Positions 36,600 to 46,241 are shown, counted from the stretch's first letter. The stretch is 64,000 nucleotides of DNA from Roseiarcus sp963779095 (GCA_963779095.1 CAVZWU010000011.1:496001-560000), one strand, 5' to 3'. The notes: generated by a model from the letters alone, not told the origin. Translations and numbers: made by a program.

Positions 36600-37702
36600 C
36601 TCTTATAGCGTTATCTGTTGGTATGGTCCGTTTCCGATTGCGCCGGCGATCCAGTTTGGCGGGTCAAGGCGTTGGCCCCAGCCTTCGAGGGCGCGGCGCC
36701 AGCCGAGGTAGCTTGGCAGGTTGTTGGTGGCGACGCCGTTGAAGCGGTTGAGCCATTGCTTGAGGCGGCTGTGGTAGGCGTTGACGTTGTTGATATGCAG
36801 ATGCGGCGCCTCGGGGGCCGGCTTTCCCGGCGAGGGCACAGCGTGGAAAGGAACGCCGGCTCGGCGGGCGAAGGCGGCCAACGGCTTGCCGCCATCGCCG
36901 ACGAGATGATTTGCGGGCGTAACGACGCCCGTCAGCGCCGCAGCGATCGAGGCGTTGTCGTCCTGCGGCAGAACGGCGTCGAAGGTCGCGCCTTTCCGGT
37001 CGCGGGCGACGAGGACGGGAATGTTGTCCTGATAGGGGCCCGGATGCCGGGCCGTTCCGCCTCGCTTGCGCGCCTTGCGCGGCAGGTCGGACTAGCGGCC
37101 CTTGAAGGATTCGAGAATGAAGGTCTCATCCGCCTCGACGATTCCGCTCAAACTGCGAGGCTTGTCGTCGGGCCAGGCGCGCGCAGAAACCGATGCCGCC
37201 AGCGGAAGGCGGTGGTCGGATGGACGCCGCAGAGCGCCGCGGTCTTCGCCAGGCTCTTGCCCTCGATCATCGCCTGGGCGTGAGCGAGCCACTTCTCCTT
37301 CTTGCGCAGATGCGCCATGGGCGTTCTGGTCAAGGCGTTGAACGTGCGTCCGCAACTCTTGCAGCGGAATCGCAACAGCCCGTCCGAGCGGCCCCAGCCG
37401 ACGATCTCGCGGCTGGCGCAATGCGGGCAGCCCCGGCTTTCCACCCGCTCAACGCCCGTCGTTCCAAGCGCATCCTCCGTCCGCTTGGCGCGTCGCTTTC
37501 CCGGTGAAGGCGCGGCCAAATCTTCCGGCGCGGCGGCGCCCTTTCCCACCTTCGTCAGCGCCTGCAGGGCCTGGCGCCGCTGCTCCACGCTCATCCCCGC
37601 AATCGACGACAGCCAAGCCGAAAAGTCCTGAGCCCGCATCGAATCACTCCCTCGACCCGACGCGATTCTAACCAAAACAATAGATAACGCTATAAGAGGC
37701 TC
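36600..37702 (-). mobile_element. IS1595-family element (ISXO2-like), degenerate
   Basis: About 1.1 kb with terminal inverted repeats CTCTTATAGCGTTATCT (left) and its near-perfect complement at the right (AGATAACGCTATAAGAG). A direct repeat AAAGTCGGC lies beside both ends (36592-36600 and 37703-37711), in keeping with the 8-bp duplication of this family; the exact edge is uncertain by a few bases. Confidence 0.8.
36603..37639 (-). pseudogene. IS1595-family transposase, frameshift and nonsense codon
   Basis: Starts MRAQDFSAWLSSIAGMSVEQ. A zinc ribbon is present (CPHCASREIVGWG with RFRCKSCGRTFNALT), then a helix-turn-helix (LAKTAALCGVHPTTAFRWRH). After RFLRAP the frame changes (near 37165) to DDKPRSLSGIVEADETFILE, which holds the catalytic ISXO2-like core. 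An in-frame TAG at 37092-37094 interrupts it after SFKGR. The rest (GPYQDNIPVLVARDRKG, HINNVNAYHSRLKQWLNRF) is in the same frame to a stop located inside the terminal repeat. Two lesions make this a dead transposase. Confidence 0.88.
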
Positions 37703-37711
37703 AAAGTCGGC

Positions 37712-38032
37712 GACGGACCAACCTGCTGCCGGCGGCGCGCCGGTCCCTGTGCAGAACGACTGGCCTTTAGGCCCTCGAGGCTTCCGTCCTGCCCGCCGCC
37801 GCTGGACAATTCCCCCCACAGCGAGACGGAGAGCCCGATGGTTTGCCCGAACCCACCCGCACGCTGCCTGCAAGGCTCCAAAACTACGCCAGTTCCCGCG
37901 GGATTGAATGCGACCTCAGGTCAAGATTTTGGGTCAATGGCGGAGGAGTGTCCGCAGCATACCATTGACATCCTTAAGCTTTTCGCCGCTTTGTGCCTGC
38001 GTCCCTAGCGCCGTCCCTAGCGGCCATCAGCG
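37712..38032. other. Non-coding stretch between IS1595 and the prophage-like cassette
   Basis: About 320 bp with no convincing gene. It contains a short direct repeat (GTCCCTAGC twice, 38004-38027 region) that could mark an old integration end, but I cannot support an attachment site. Confidence 0.35.
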
Positions 38033-38719
38033 TCACCCGAAGCGCCGCCCGCCGCCCTCGTCGGTCATGTGGCGGCGATAGTCGGCGATCGGCTTGAGCC
38101 ATGGGACAGCATGGCCGTTGCGCAACGGCGGCGCCGGCCCGCACAGATCGGCCTCGGCGTCCTTTGCCGCCTTGCGGCCCGCCGCCGTCAACAGCCAGCC
38201 TCTTGAAGGCGCGCACTGCGGCCTGATCACCAGCCCTTGCGCCAACAGCTTGCACAGCCGCCGCCGCGTATTGGTCGCCTCAGCGCCGGTCTGGCCCGCA
38301 AGCTCGCTTACCGTCAGCGGCCCATCGTCGAGCGCCAAGAGCGCCGCCATGTCCAGCGCCCGCTCGGCCCGCTTGCCGCCGCGCCGTCCAGGCGAGCGCG
38401 CCCTTCCCGGCGTCTCGATCAGATTGGCCGGATTCAAATTTGAACTGTCGCCGTCAACAAAGGCGACGCGGCCTTGCGGATAGTGCCCTTGCGCCAGGAC
38501 AAACGCGACTCTGTCGGCGGCGATTGTCCTCATTACGCCGTCAGCGTCCCTCATGCTGACGATGCGACGCCCGCGTTGCACACTGCCCGCGAGCCGTCCG
38601 GCGTGGCGCTTGTTGTCCCTCGGCCTATCCCTCCAAGCGAGGCGGCCTTCGCTGTCCACCATGAGCGCGGCGGCGAGCGCGTCGGGCGGCGGCGGATTCG
38701 GCTTGCGCGGGCGCCCCAT
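38033..38719 (-). CDS. HNH-like protein with C-terminal winged-helix, phage-type hypothetical
   Basis: Protein of 228 residues. The N-terminal half resembles HNH homing-endonuclease-like phage proteins (RIVSMRDADGVMRTIAADRV, then QGRVAFVDGDSSNLNPANLI), where the closing Asn-rich helix is typical. The usual first His pair is not visible, so nuclease activity is doubtful. The second half reads like a winged helix (ALLALDDGPLTVSELAGQTG and RRRLCKLLAQGLVIRP). It is the last gene of a minus-strand cassette, 33 bp after the preceding gene, and is likely a phage or integrated-element regulatory protein. Function not established. Confidence 0.6.
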   Translation of the reverse strand: MGRPRKPNPPPPDALAAALMVDSEGRLAWRDRPRDNKRHAGRLAGSVQRGRRIVSMRDADGVMRTIAADRVAFVLAQGHYPQGRVAFVDGDSSNLNPANLIETPGRARSPGRRGGKRAERALDMAALLALDDGPLTVSELAGQTGAEATNTRRRLCKLLAQGLVIRPQCAPSRGWLLTAAGRKAAKDAEADLCGPAPPLRNGHAVPWLKPIADYRRHMTDEGGGRRFG

Positions 38720-38752
38720 GGCCTCGTGTTGCCCTCTCTCTTCTCCGCGAGA

Positions 38753-39037
38753 TCACGTCTCGACCGTGAGGCCGCCGCAACGCAGCGCCGTGATCTCTTT
38801 CCGCCGCGATGGCCCGCTTCCGACGGCGGCGAACGGCGCGCCTTTCGCTTCGGCGCACGTAAGCAGCCGATCATGAAACACAGCCAGCGTCTCGTCGGGC
38901 GCTCGCTGGTAATGCTCGCCGCAGATCAGCCCGTCGTCGTCGCCGTCGCCTTCCGGGCTGTTCTCAACTGTCAGAAGAAACGGCTTCGGCGGTCCATGCC
39001 GACGAAACAGGCGCGCGATTCGCGTGTCGAAGCTCAT
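38753..39037 (-). CDS. Hypothetical protein of the prophage-like cassette
   Basis: Protein of 94 residues beginning MSFDTRIARLFRRHG. I do not recognise a family. It has an acidic patch (SPEGDGDDDGLICGEHY) and two Cys residues in its second half that could bind metal, but no clear motif. Its ATG overlaps the stop of the upstream 150-residue protein by 4 bp, so it belongs to the same translationally coupled unit. Confidence 0.55.
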   Translation of the reverse strand: MSFDTRIARLFRRHGPPKPFLLTVENSPEGDGDDDGLICGEHYQRAPDETLAVFHDRLLTCAEAKGAPFAAVGSGPSRRKEITALRCGGLTVET

Positions 39038-39486
39038 GGGACAATCTCGCCGTTGCGCAAGCTTTCCTCAAGCTCGGCGAGTTTGCGCTCTTGCTCAGCC
39101 GCCTTGTCGCCGAGAAAGGCCCGAAGGCCGTTAATCAGGCCGTCGTGTAGCTCGACGCTGATCTCGCCTTTGGCTAGGCGTTCGCCAAGGGCCAGGATCG
39201 CCTCGCGCGCCGCTTCGACCGTCTTTGGCGTCTCATAATCGATGGCCGCCGTGAAAGTCTCTTTCCCCGCATACGGCCTCGGACGTTGATACTGCGCCAG
39301 CGCAACGGCGGCTCTCAATTTCAGTTCCGGCGTGATGTTCGGCTCGTTGCTCGTCATCACTTGAGCAAGATGCGCCAATGCGTCGGGAAGGCCCTCCAGC
39401 GCTCCACGCGCCACACTCTTCTTGTTGGGCGTCCCTTTGCGCCGGCCGCCGTTGACGGGCTTGGGCTGTCCCTTCTGAAATGGCAT
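39034..39486 (-). CDS. DUF5681-like phage protein
   Basis: Protein of 150 residues. The N-terminus (FQKGQPKPVNGGRRKGTPNK) matches the 'KGQSGNPAGRPKGTRNK' style of DUF5681 proteins, which lie near terminase genes in many prophages and may act as small terminase-like DNA-binding proteins. The middle is helical (ALEGLPDALAHLAQVM), and the C-terminus is a Glu/Lys-rich coil (KAAEQERKLAELEESLRNGE). No large terminase or capsid gene follows, so this is a remnant or a satellite-type element. Confidence 0.65.
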   Translation of the reverse strand: MPFQKGQPKPVNGGRRKGTPNKKSVARGALEGLPDALAHLAQVMTSNEPNITPELKLRAAVALAQYQRPRPYAGKETFTAAIDYETPKTVEAAREAILALGERLAKGEISVELHDGLINGLRAFLGDKAAEQERKLAELEESLRNGEIVP

Positions 39487-39531
39487 GGCGTGCTAGTTTA
39501 GCGGGAAAAATAGCGGCAGGCGGCCATGCGC

Positions 39532-39813
39532 CTAATTCAGCGTTTCCCCAGCCGCATCGATAAAGGCGTCTTCGACGGCGCGCCGTTCGTCCTCGGCCTT
39601 GCGCTCAAGCGCGGCCTCTTCCATCGCGGCGAGTCGTTCTTCGATGGCTGAAAGCACGGCTTCGATGCGCTCGGCGATCGCGCCGGGCAGCATGATCGGC
39701 GCGGGCTTGTCGCAGAGAGCCGTCTCGATCTCGGCGAGCGTGTTGGCGTCGAGCACGTCACCCGCGCGGCTCGCGATCACGGCCAGGACATAGGCGGTGG
39801 TGTCGCGGTCCAT
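39532..39813 (-). CDS. Hypothetical helical protein of the prophage-like cassette
   Basis: Protein of 93 residues, MDRDTTAYVLAVIASRAGDV onward, then an almost continuous helix rich in Glu and Ala (ERIEAVLSAIEERLAAMEEA) that should form a coiled coil. No family recognised. It overlaps the end of a very small upstream reading frame and precedes the DUF5681-like gene by 45 bp. Confidence 0.5.
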   Translation of the reverse strand: MDRDTTAYVLAVIASRAGDVLDANTLAEIETALCDKPAPIMLPGAIAERIEAVLSAIEERLAAMEEAALERKAEDERRAVEDAFIDAAGETLN

Positions 39814-39902
39814 GGCCCTTGGCTCGCGCGGCGTTGAGCGCGCGTCATGTCGAGCAGAGCTTTGCCGCCGCGCCTAAGCGCCTCGATCTGCGCGGGCGTC
39901 AT
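39777..39902 (-). CDS. Very small phage-type reading frame
   Basis: Possible 41-residue protein, MTPAQIEALRRGGKALLDMT followed by RAQRRASQGPW. Its ATG overlaps the stop of the upstream 66-residue frame by 4 bp (ATGA), and its end overlaps the next gene by 37 bp, the packing typical of phage genes. Coding support is only positional. Confidence 0.35.
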   Translation of the reverse strand: MTPAQIEALRRGGKALLDMTRAQRRASQGPWTATPPPMSWP

Positions 39903-40099
39903 CGCTTCGGGCCGAGATATTTTTCCTCGTCGATCACGCCGCGAGTTTGTCCGACAACGGGCGCAGTCTGATCGGCGCGCAGCTTTGGATTCGTCGCCGC
40001 GCCTTTCCCGACATGGGACGCGACATGGCCCTGATCGGAACGCTGCGCGCCTCGGCCCGTGCTCCAGGGCGAGCGGACGATCTTGCTGGTGTCGCCCAT
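39899..40099 (-). CDS. Small basic hypothetical protein, first gene of cassette
   Basis: Protein of 66 residues, MGDTSKIVRSPWSTGRGAQR, with many Arg, Lys, His and Gly and a C-terminal VIDEEKYLGPKR. It looks unstructured and nucleic-acid-binding. It opens the minus-strand cassette; GGAGG lies just upstream of the ATG. Not recognised. Confidence 0.45.
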   Translation of the reverse strand: MGDTSKIVRSPWSTGRGAQRSDQGHVASHVGKGAATNPKLRADQTAPVVGQTRGVIDEEKYLGPKR

Positions 40100-40417
40100 T
40101 GTCGTTTCCTCCTGTGTTTCGCCAGTTGAGAAAACAGCCCGCGCGCCTCGCAGCGAGAGCGTGAGAACACGCGGGCCTTAGCCGCTAGTGGTTCAAATCA
40201 AACGCTTGGTACCCGACAGGCGATGAACTCAGTAAGGGCGGAGAGCGGGCATTCGAAGCCGGCGCCAAGGATGGCGGCTAAGCGCAAGAAGCGGCCAATC
40301 ACTGGCGGCTCGGCGAACGCGTCATATCCGACCGATTGCTGCCATTCCTGATTGGCAACGGTGGGGCGAAGTGCGCCGTGAGCGGGCCTTCCCCGAACGC
40401 CGAGATGTAGGCCGGGT
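40100..40417. other. Spacer between cassette and broken hydrolase
   Basis: About 320 bp without a supported gene. A T-loop-like GGTTCAAATC at 40189-40198 is present, but no tRNA cloverleaf can be drawn around it. Confidence 0.35.
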
Positions 40418-41690
40418 TCACATCGCCCTCAAAGCTTCGCGACAACATGCGCAGCCGCCCCGCTCCCTCACTCGGGTCGGTCCGAGCCGATGCGTCGCAT
40501 GGAATTGTTTGAGCTTGTCGACCTGGTCGCCGAAGTGATCGCGCGTCTCTGGATCGACGACGGCGACGGGGGCCGAAATGACGAGACCTGCGGCGTGCCC
40601 GAACGAACCGGCCGCACCCGACGTGACCTGCCATGATCCGGGCCCCGAGGCCGACGCGATGGTCGGTCAGCACCTGGCCCGCCGCGAGCCTGCGGCCGAT
40701 CAATTCGACCACTCGCGGGTCCTCGGCGTATTTGCCGTGATTGAAAAAGTCGTGCGAGGGCATGTGGGTCATGTTGATGACCGAAAGCTGGTCCTGCTCG
40801 ACCATGCTCTTGTAAGGTTCGACTTCGGGATCGATGGCGCCGAGCCGGGGCGCTTCCCAGATGTCCTTCGAGGCTGCGAGCGCGCGATCCTTCTCGTTCA
40901 CGAACAGAACGATATGCGGGCGCTCCGGTCCCAGCGTCGCGATCTGCTCGCGCGCGATATCGACGTCGACGTCGGCGTCCGCGAGCATAACCACCTTGAC
41001 CTTCGGGACGACGCGTCCGTCGCGGATCGCCATTTGCCTCAGCGCCTCGAGCGTCACCCAGTTACCCATCGAATGGGCCAGGATAGAGATGGTTTTGACC
41101 TGCGGGTCGTCCTGCAAATAACGCAACAGCTTTTCGAGATCGTCGCGGGAGTAGTTGGCGCTGTCGCGGTCGTAATTGTAGGCGAAGACGTTGCCGGCCG
41201 ACGGCCAAGTGAAGAGGATCGGCGCGACGTCGGCAGCGGCCTCGGAATCATGCAGGATCTGCGCGAAGCGGTACACCGCGTCCTCGTAGCGGTTGTTGAA
41301 CCCGTGCACGAAGACGAAGGCCTCCTTCTCGCGTGACTGGCCGAGCAGGCGTGCAAGCGAGCCTTTCGCCTCATCCTTCGTGATGATCTCGGATTTGAGG
41401 GTGACGAAATCCGTCTCCGGATTGCCGGGAGGCTGCTGCGGCAATTGGACCTCGCCGATCTGGCGGCGCCCGTCCGGCGGGATCGAGACGACCATGTCGG
41501 CGAAGGAGCCTGCGGCGCCCGGCCGCCGCCGAACAGAAACGCCGGCGACTCGGCCCGCGTACGCGTCGTCGCCACCACCATTTCGACATGGCTCGTTCCG
41601 GGCGCGTCGGCGGCGGAAGGGACAGGCGAGAGAAAGCCTTCGGAGCTGGCGCAGCCGGCCAGTCCGAAAGCGGCGAGGCCTGCGAGGCGG
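40418..41690 (-). pseudogene. Alpha/beta-hydrolase lipoprotein (DUF900), two frameshifts
   Basis: Predicted envelope lipoprotein esterase-like protein. A lipobox (FGLAGCAS) and the opening VEMVVATTRTRAESPAFLF are in one frame. After a missing base near 41520, SFADMVVSIPPDGRRQIGE to DHRVGLGARIM are in the next. After an extra base near 40632 the C-terminus (VTSGAAGSFGHAAGLVISAP, then VDPETRDHFGDQVDKLKQFH) is in a third. The hydrolase core is intact: FVFVHGFNNRYEDAVYRFA and nucleophile Ser in ILAHSMGNWVTLEAL. The exact start is unclear (no ATG in frame near the lipobox; about 41690). Substrate unknown. Confidence 0.8.
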
Positions 41691-41734
41691 CGCTTGGCGA
41701 GCGAGGCGCCGACACCTTCTTCAGACCTCGCGGC

Positions 41735-43120
41735 CTACCTGGGGCGCTGCCGCGAAAGCGTCACCCAAACGGGGTTGGAAGCTCCCGGCTCCTCCGCGGG
41801 GTGTTCCCAGAAGAGCGGGTTTCGCTCGATCGTCACCGGGAAGCGGAGGCGCCGGACCGGTCCGCGGGCGCTCGAGTAGACGCGATCCTCCAACGGTCCG
41901 TCGAGGTTTTCGCCGTCGAGCAGCTTGATGACCGGTGCGATATCGGGAATCCATCCCTTGCTGGTCAAGGTCGCGGCGGTGCGCGTGAGCGACATGTGCG
42001 TGACCGATCCCTCGCCGGTCTTGAGCCTTCGCGTCAGCCCCCGGACGACGGCCGCAGCGATTTGGTAGCCGGTCGCCACGTCAAGCACCTCTACTGGGCA
42101 CTCTCGGGGACACGAAGCGTCGACCAACTTGCCGACCTCGACGAGCGGAAGCCGCGTCTCGGGCTTCTCGAGCGCCCACGCCTGGTTGCCCGACGCGATC
42201 CCGGTGCTGAACTCAGTGATCGTGTCGAACCCGCGTCGTAGCTGCCAAGGGCCGGTCCACCCGTAGGCGCGGAACGCGACCTCGACGAGGTCGGGCTTGG
42301 CCCGCTGGCGTTCTTCGGGCGATACGAGCCCGTCGATCCCCTCCGGGCGATAGCCATGGACCAACACGTCTGCCTCCGAGAGTAACTCCAGAAAGCGAGC
42401 CTTGTCTTCGGGCTTGCGAAGATCCAGAAACGACCAGCGCTTGCCCAGCATCAGGTCGTCAGGGACCCGCTTGAAGGGACCCGCCGATTCATCTGAGCCG
42501 GGGCAGTCGATGCGAAGAACCTCGGCGCCGCAGGCTGCGAGGAAGCGCGTCCCCGTTGGTCCCGCGACGACGCGGGTCAGGTCGAGGACCTTGATCCCGG
42601 CCAGCGCCCGACCCGGCGCCGGCTTCCATGCGTTGCCGATCGCCGCGCCAGCCTGCACGGCGAAGATCGGCTCGGCATTCACGGCCTGTCCTGCGGGATG
42701 AGCCAACCACTCGTCGTGCGTGCGGGCGATCGCCACCGTGCACTTCGCGTCCACGACCATCTGCTCGACCTCGTCGCCTTGATGCTTCCGGATTGCCACC
42801 GCGACCTCGGAGGGGTCTTGGCGCACTCCCAAAGCGTCCGCGAGCCGCTTCTGCAGGGTCGCGAACGAGGCCTGGGCGCGAAGCCATTTTCCGTCCGCCG
42901 TTTCGAACGCGACCATCCACGCCGTCGGGGCCAGGCCTGCGCCTTGAACGGCGTCGTAGCCGGGCAGCACTGTCGAGGGAGGCATGGGGAAGATGTGGAA
43001 CCATCCGCTCGATAGCACGCGGTCCACCTCGATCATCGAGGGCTCGTGGCCCCCGGCCTCCAGCAGTTCGCCCACGGCGGCCCCCGCGGCAGCGAATGTC
43101 GCCGCGGCGAGATCCGTCAC
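41735..43120 (-). CDS. CaiB/BaiF family CoA-transferase, probably 5'-truncated
   Basis: Class III CoA-transferase-like protein. The core block GIKVLDLTRVVAGPTGTRFL, with the Asp position and the ACGAEVLRIDCPG segment, is typical of formyl-CoA transferase relatives, and VEVAFRAYGWTGPW and VLDVATGYQIAAAVVRGL follow. The only start codon in the open frame is a GTG at 43120, yet protein-like sequence continues upstream in frame (FAEIWRALDGDEAWLDRVRF) to about 43265, where a stop and the region leading to an IS110 element are met. The true N-terminus is therefore probably missing. It has a non-standard N-terminal extension of about 170 residues before the CoA-transferase core. Substrate unknown. 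Confidence 0.82.
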   Translation of the reverse strand: MTDLAAATFAAAGAAVGELLEAGGHEPSMIEVDRVLSSGWFHIFPMPPSTVLPGYDAVQGAGLAPTAWMVAFETADGKWLRAQASFATLQKRLADALGVRQDPSEVAVAIRKHQGDEVEQMVVDAKCTVAIARTHDEWLAHPAGQAVNAEPIFAVQAGAAIGNAWKPAPGRALAGIKVLDLTRVVAGPTGTRFLAACGAEVLRIDCPGSDESAGPFKRVPDDLMLGKRWSFLDLRKPEDKARFLELLSEADVLVHGYRPEGIDGLVSPEERQRAKPDLVEVAFRAYGWTGPWQLRRGFDTITEFSTGIASGNQAWALEKPETRLPLVEVGKLVDASCPRECPVEVLDVATGYQIAAAVVRGLTRRLKTGEGSVTHMSLTRTAATLTSKGWIPDIAPVIKLLDGENLDGPLEDRVYSSARGPVRRLRFPVTIERNPLFWEHPAEEPGASNPVWVTLSRQRPR

Positions 43121-43269
43121 GGCCCAGGGTGAGGGCAGCGCGCCCTCGCCATGAAAGCGAACCCGGTCGAGCCAGGCCTCGTCGCCGTCGAGCGCACGCC
43201 AGATCTCGGCGAAAAACTCGTGTGCAAGCGGGAATCCTATACCTGCGCGGCGGCTTGGATAAGATCAAG

Positions 43270-44400
43270 TCGTTGCATCCGGCGATCGTGGGAATCCGGG
43301 GCCTTGTTTCGTGCTCTATCGGATCGAGGGGCTCGGACTCTGGCTGGGTCCTGGATGCGGGTGTTTGTTCCGAACAGTCGCAGGGGCCGCCTTAAGGCGC
43401 GCCCGCGTATAGGACAGGATCAATCTCATGCTGGAGAGTTCCGTTTCAGCCGGCGTTGACGTCGGCTCGACTTGGCTTGACCTCGGGTTTCATCCCTTCG
43501 GCAAGCCGATCCGTGTGCGCAACAACGAGGCGGGTATTGCAACAATTGTCGCCGCCCTGGGCCAGCGTGGCGTGGGCCGGGTGGCGCTGGAGGCGATCGG
43601 GGGCTATGCGCGGAGGCTGACGGCGGCGCTGATCGAAGCGGACGTCACGGTCTTTATGGTCAATCCGCGGCGGATCAAGGCGTTTCGCAACGCCGAGGGC
43701 CTCATCGCCAAGACGGACAAGCTGGACGCAAGCCTGATTGCGCGCTTTGCTCACGTCATGGCCGATGAGCTGCGACCTCTCAGGGACGCCGGACAGGCGG
43801 GTCTCAAGGCGCTGTCGGCAAGGCGGCGGCAGCTGACTGAATCCATCGCGATCGAGAAGACACGCCTCAAGCAGGCCTTCGATCCGCTGATTCTCAACTC
43901 CTGCCGGGAGATGATCGCGCTGCTCGAAGACAGACGCCGGGCGATCGAAGCCGAACTCGACTGCCGCATTGAGGCCGAGGACAGAATGGCGCGCCGGCGC
44001 GCCATTCTGTCCTCTATGCCCGGCATTGCTGCGCGCATCTCCACCCTGGTCGTCATCGAAATGCCGGAGCTGGGCGAAATCGGACGAAAGGAAGCCGCGA
44101 GCCTCGCAGGCCTCGCGCCCCATCCGTCGCAATCCGGACTTTCGCTCGGGCGCAACGCCATCTCCGGGGGTCGCCCTGCTTGCGCGCCGCCTTCTACATG
44201 GCCGCCCTCGTCGCGGTGCGAAGCCATCCCAGGTTCAAGCAGATCTATCTCGACCTGCGCGCAGCAGGAAAACCCGCAAAGGTCGCCCTCGTCGCCATCG
44301 CCCGCCGAATGGTCGGCATCGCAAACGCCCTCATTCACGACGACATCACTTTCGATCAAGCAAGCTTCGCTTGACCCGCGCAATACAGTCGCCAGTGTCC
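43270..44400 (+). mobile_element. IS110-family element (approximate limits)
   Basis: Transposase gene with about 160 bp of upstream non-coding DNA. IS110 elements lack clear inverted repeats, so the ends cannot be fixed from this copy alone. The left limit is placed where the CoA-transferase frame breaks, the right just after the transposase stop. Confidence 0.55.
43428..44374 (+). pseudogene. IS110-family transposase, frameshifted near its end
   Basis: DEDD transposase. The RuvC-like N-terminal part shows GVDVGSTWLDLGFHPFG (Asp), VALEAIGGYARRL (Glu) and KTDKLDASLIARFA (Asp). The C-terminal Tnp_20 part shows SMPGIAARISTLVVIEMPEL. After AISGGRPA one base is missing (near 44170), and the end (LRAAFYMAALVAVRSHPRF, then IARRMVGIANALIHDD) is in another frame. 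The serine that completes the active site is expected near this C-terminal block. The corrected length is about 315 residues. Confidence 0.9.
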
Positions 44401-44674
44401 ATAGCGTCACGCTCCATCTCGGAGAGTCAGTAATCACATCATCATGCAGAGCGTCGGTCCGTCGCTGGCGGCTTTGGCTTTGTCCCGGGCGGTCACGATG
44501 GTTCTCGCTTGTCGGCCGAGGCGTCGATCGGGACGTCCGGCAGGCAGACCTCACGCTGGGCGAACCGAAGTGGTCACTTGAATGCGAAGAAGCGCTCCAG
44601 TCGTCCTTCATCCTGATGACGGTCCGGCCGTCCGAGCAGGAAGAACGACGAGGCGGATCGGGCTTGTCGGGCGC
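44375..44674. other. Non-coding stretch after the IS110 element
   Basis: 300 bp between the IS110 transposase and the end of the carboxylesterase gene. I see no gene or repeat. Confidence 0.4.
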
Positions 44675-46241
44675 TCATGAAGGGGCGTGACCTGGCGACA
44701 TCAGAGCCCTCCAGAACGCTATCCTGTGTTCATCAAGGTAGGCGCTGACCGGGAGGCTTCGCACCCCGCCGATGCTTGCCGGTTCCAGACACTGGATCTG
44801 GCCGGCGCTCGTCGGCGGCCAGTGCGGAAGGTCGCCGCCATTTGGGTCCCCGGACGCAGCAAACTGTCCGAAGTAGCGGCCCATCTGCAGCGCCAGCGTC
44901 TGCTGCTCCGGCGTGAACTCGGGCTTCTTTCCCGCGAAGTCATCCCATTGGAAGAGGTACGCCAAATCGGAGTCGTGGCCTGCTCCGATTTTGGAATAAA
45001 GCGCATGCACGTGGCTTTCGGGCGCGTTCGGGTCGTAGCTTCGATACGCGAACACGGGTACGTGTTTCGCAAGCGCGTCACGGTCATTTTCTTCGCCGGT
45101 TGCGAACAGAAAGTCAGTAACGGCTTTCGCGACCGCGTCGTTGGGTTCCGGCGCAGTGTCGAGCCCGTACTCCTGCATGACTTTCTCCGCCTTCGGCCCA
45201 ATCAGCCCTTTCAGAATCTTTTGGCTGCGCCAACGTCATTTTCCCCCCGGCGTCGTTTTCGAATATTGCGCCCATCAGGCGAATCTCTTCCTTCGTATGC
45301 CCCACCATCACGGGCACCTTGTTGAAGCGTCCCTGACGGAAGACGTTGAGCCATTGGTCAGGCAGGACGGCCCCGTCCACCGTGGGGGTCCACGACAGGC
45401 CTGCGTCCGCCAGAACGTTCCAGCCTTCTTCCGCGGCATCGAGGATTTGCCGGGCCGTCGGGCGCCGTAGACACGCGGGCTGCGTCGCCTTGTCGCCGCA
45501 GCCCAGTTTGGCGGCGAATTCCTCTCGCTTTGGCGCGATTTGGGCGACCGTCGGCAAACTCAACCCCGCCGGCGCACTCATTGAGATGGCCCTGTGGAAC
45601 AGTCCGGCGGCGAAGGGCGAAGCGACCAGCGCCAACACCTGCTCACCGCCCGCCGACTGTCCGAAGATCGTCACCCGCCCCGGATCCCCGCCAAAGGAGG
45701 AAATGTTGCGTTTGATCCACTTCAGCGCAGCGATGCTGTCAAGCAGGCCATAGTTGCCGGTCGAATGATCTCCCGCCTCGGCCGCGAGCGAAGGAAGCGC
45801 AAGCCAACCCAATGGCCCAAGCCGATAGTTCACCGTAACCACGATGACGTTCGCGGTCTGCGCCAGGAAGGCGCCGTAAAAGGCGTTTCCGGAGCCGTTG
45901 ACGAACCCGCCTCCATGAAGCCACATCATCACGGGCAGCGGCGAGCCAGCGGCGCCAGCTCCGGGCTTGTAGACGTTGAGATAGAGGCAGTCTTCAGAGC
46001 CCTGCGCCCCGTCGTACTCGGTCTTGGCCTGAAGACTTGCTGACGCGAATCGCGTCGCGTCGCGCACTTCGGTCCATGCGGCATGCTCGACAGGCGCCCT
46101 CAGCCGCAGGTCGCCCATTGGGGGCGCCGCGTAGGGAATGCCGAGACCCTCCAGGTGCGTGTCAAACTGCGAACACCGCACCTTGCCCTTGTCGGTTTGA
46201 ATGACGGTTGGTGTCGCTTTGTCGTTGGCTGTTGTTGTCAT
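44675..46241 (-). pseudogene. Type B carboxylesterase, frameshifted
   Basis: Alpha/beta-hydrolase of the carboxylesterase/cholinesterase type. It opens MTTTANDKATPTVIQTDKGK without a signal peptide. Key pieces are LEGLGIPYAAPPMGDLRLRA, SEDCLYLNVYKPG, oxyanion WLHGGGFVNGSG and the nucleophile elbow FGQSAGGE. Near 45219-45222 an AAAA run on the coding strand has one base too many; removing it joins AQP to KILKGLIGPKAEKVM, and the C-terminal part (GAGHDSDLAYLFQWDD, with the likely His region) follows in the second frame. About 520 residues when corrected. A homopolymer indel is a common sequencing error. Confidence 0.88.

Noticed and set aside
40180..40215. T-loop-like GGTTCAAATC suggesting a tRNA or attachment site
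   Set aside because: The flanking bases do not pair as a T-stem and no anticodon or acceptor arms can be drawn.
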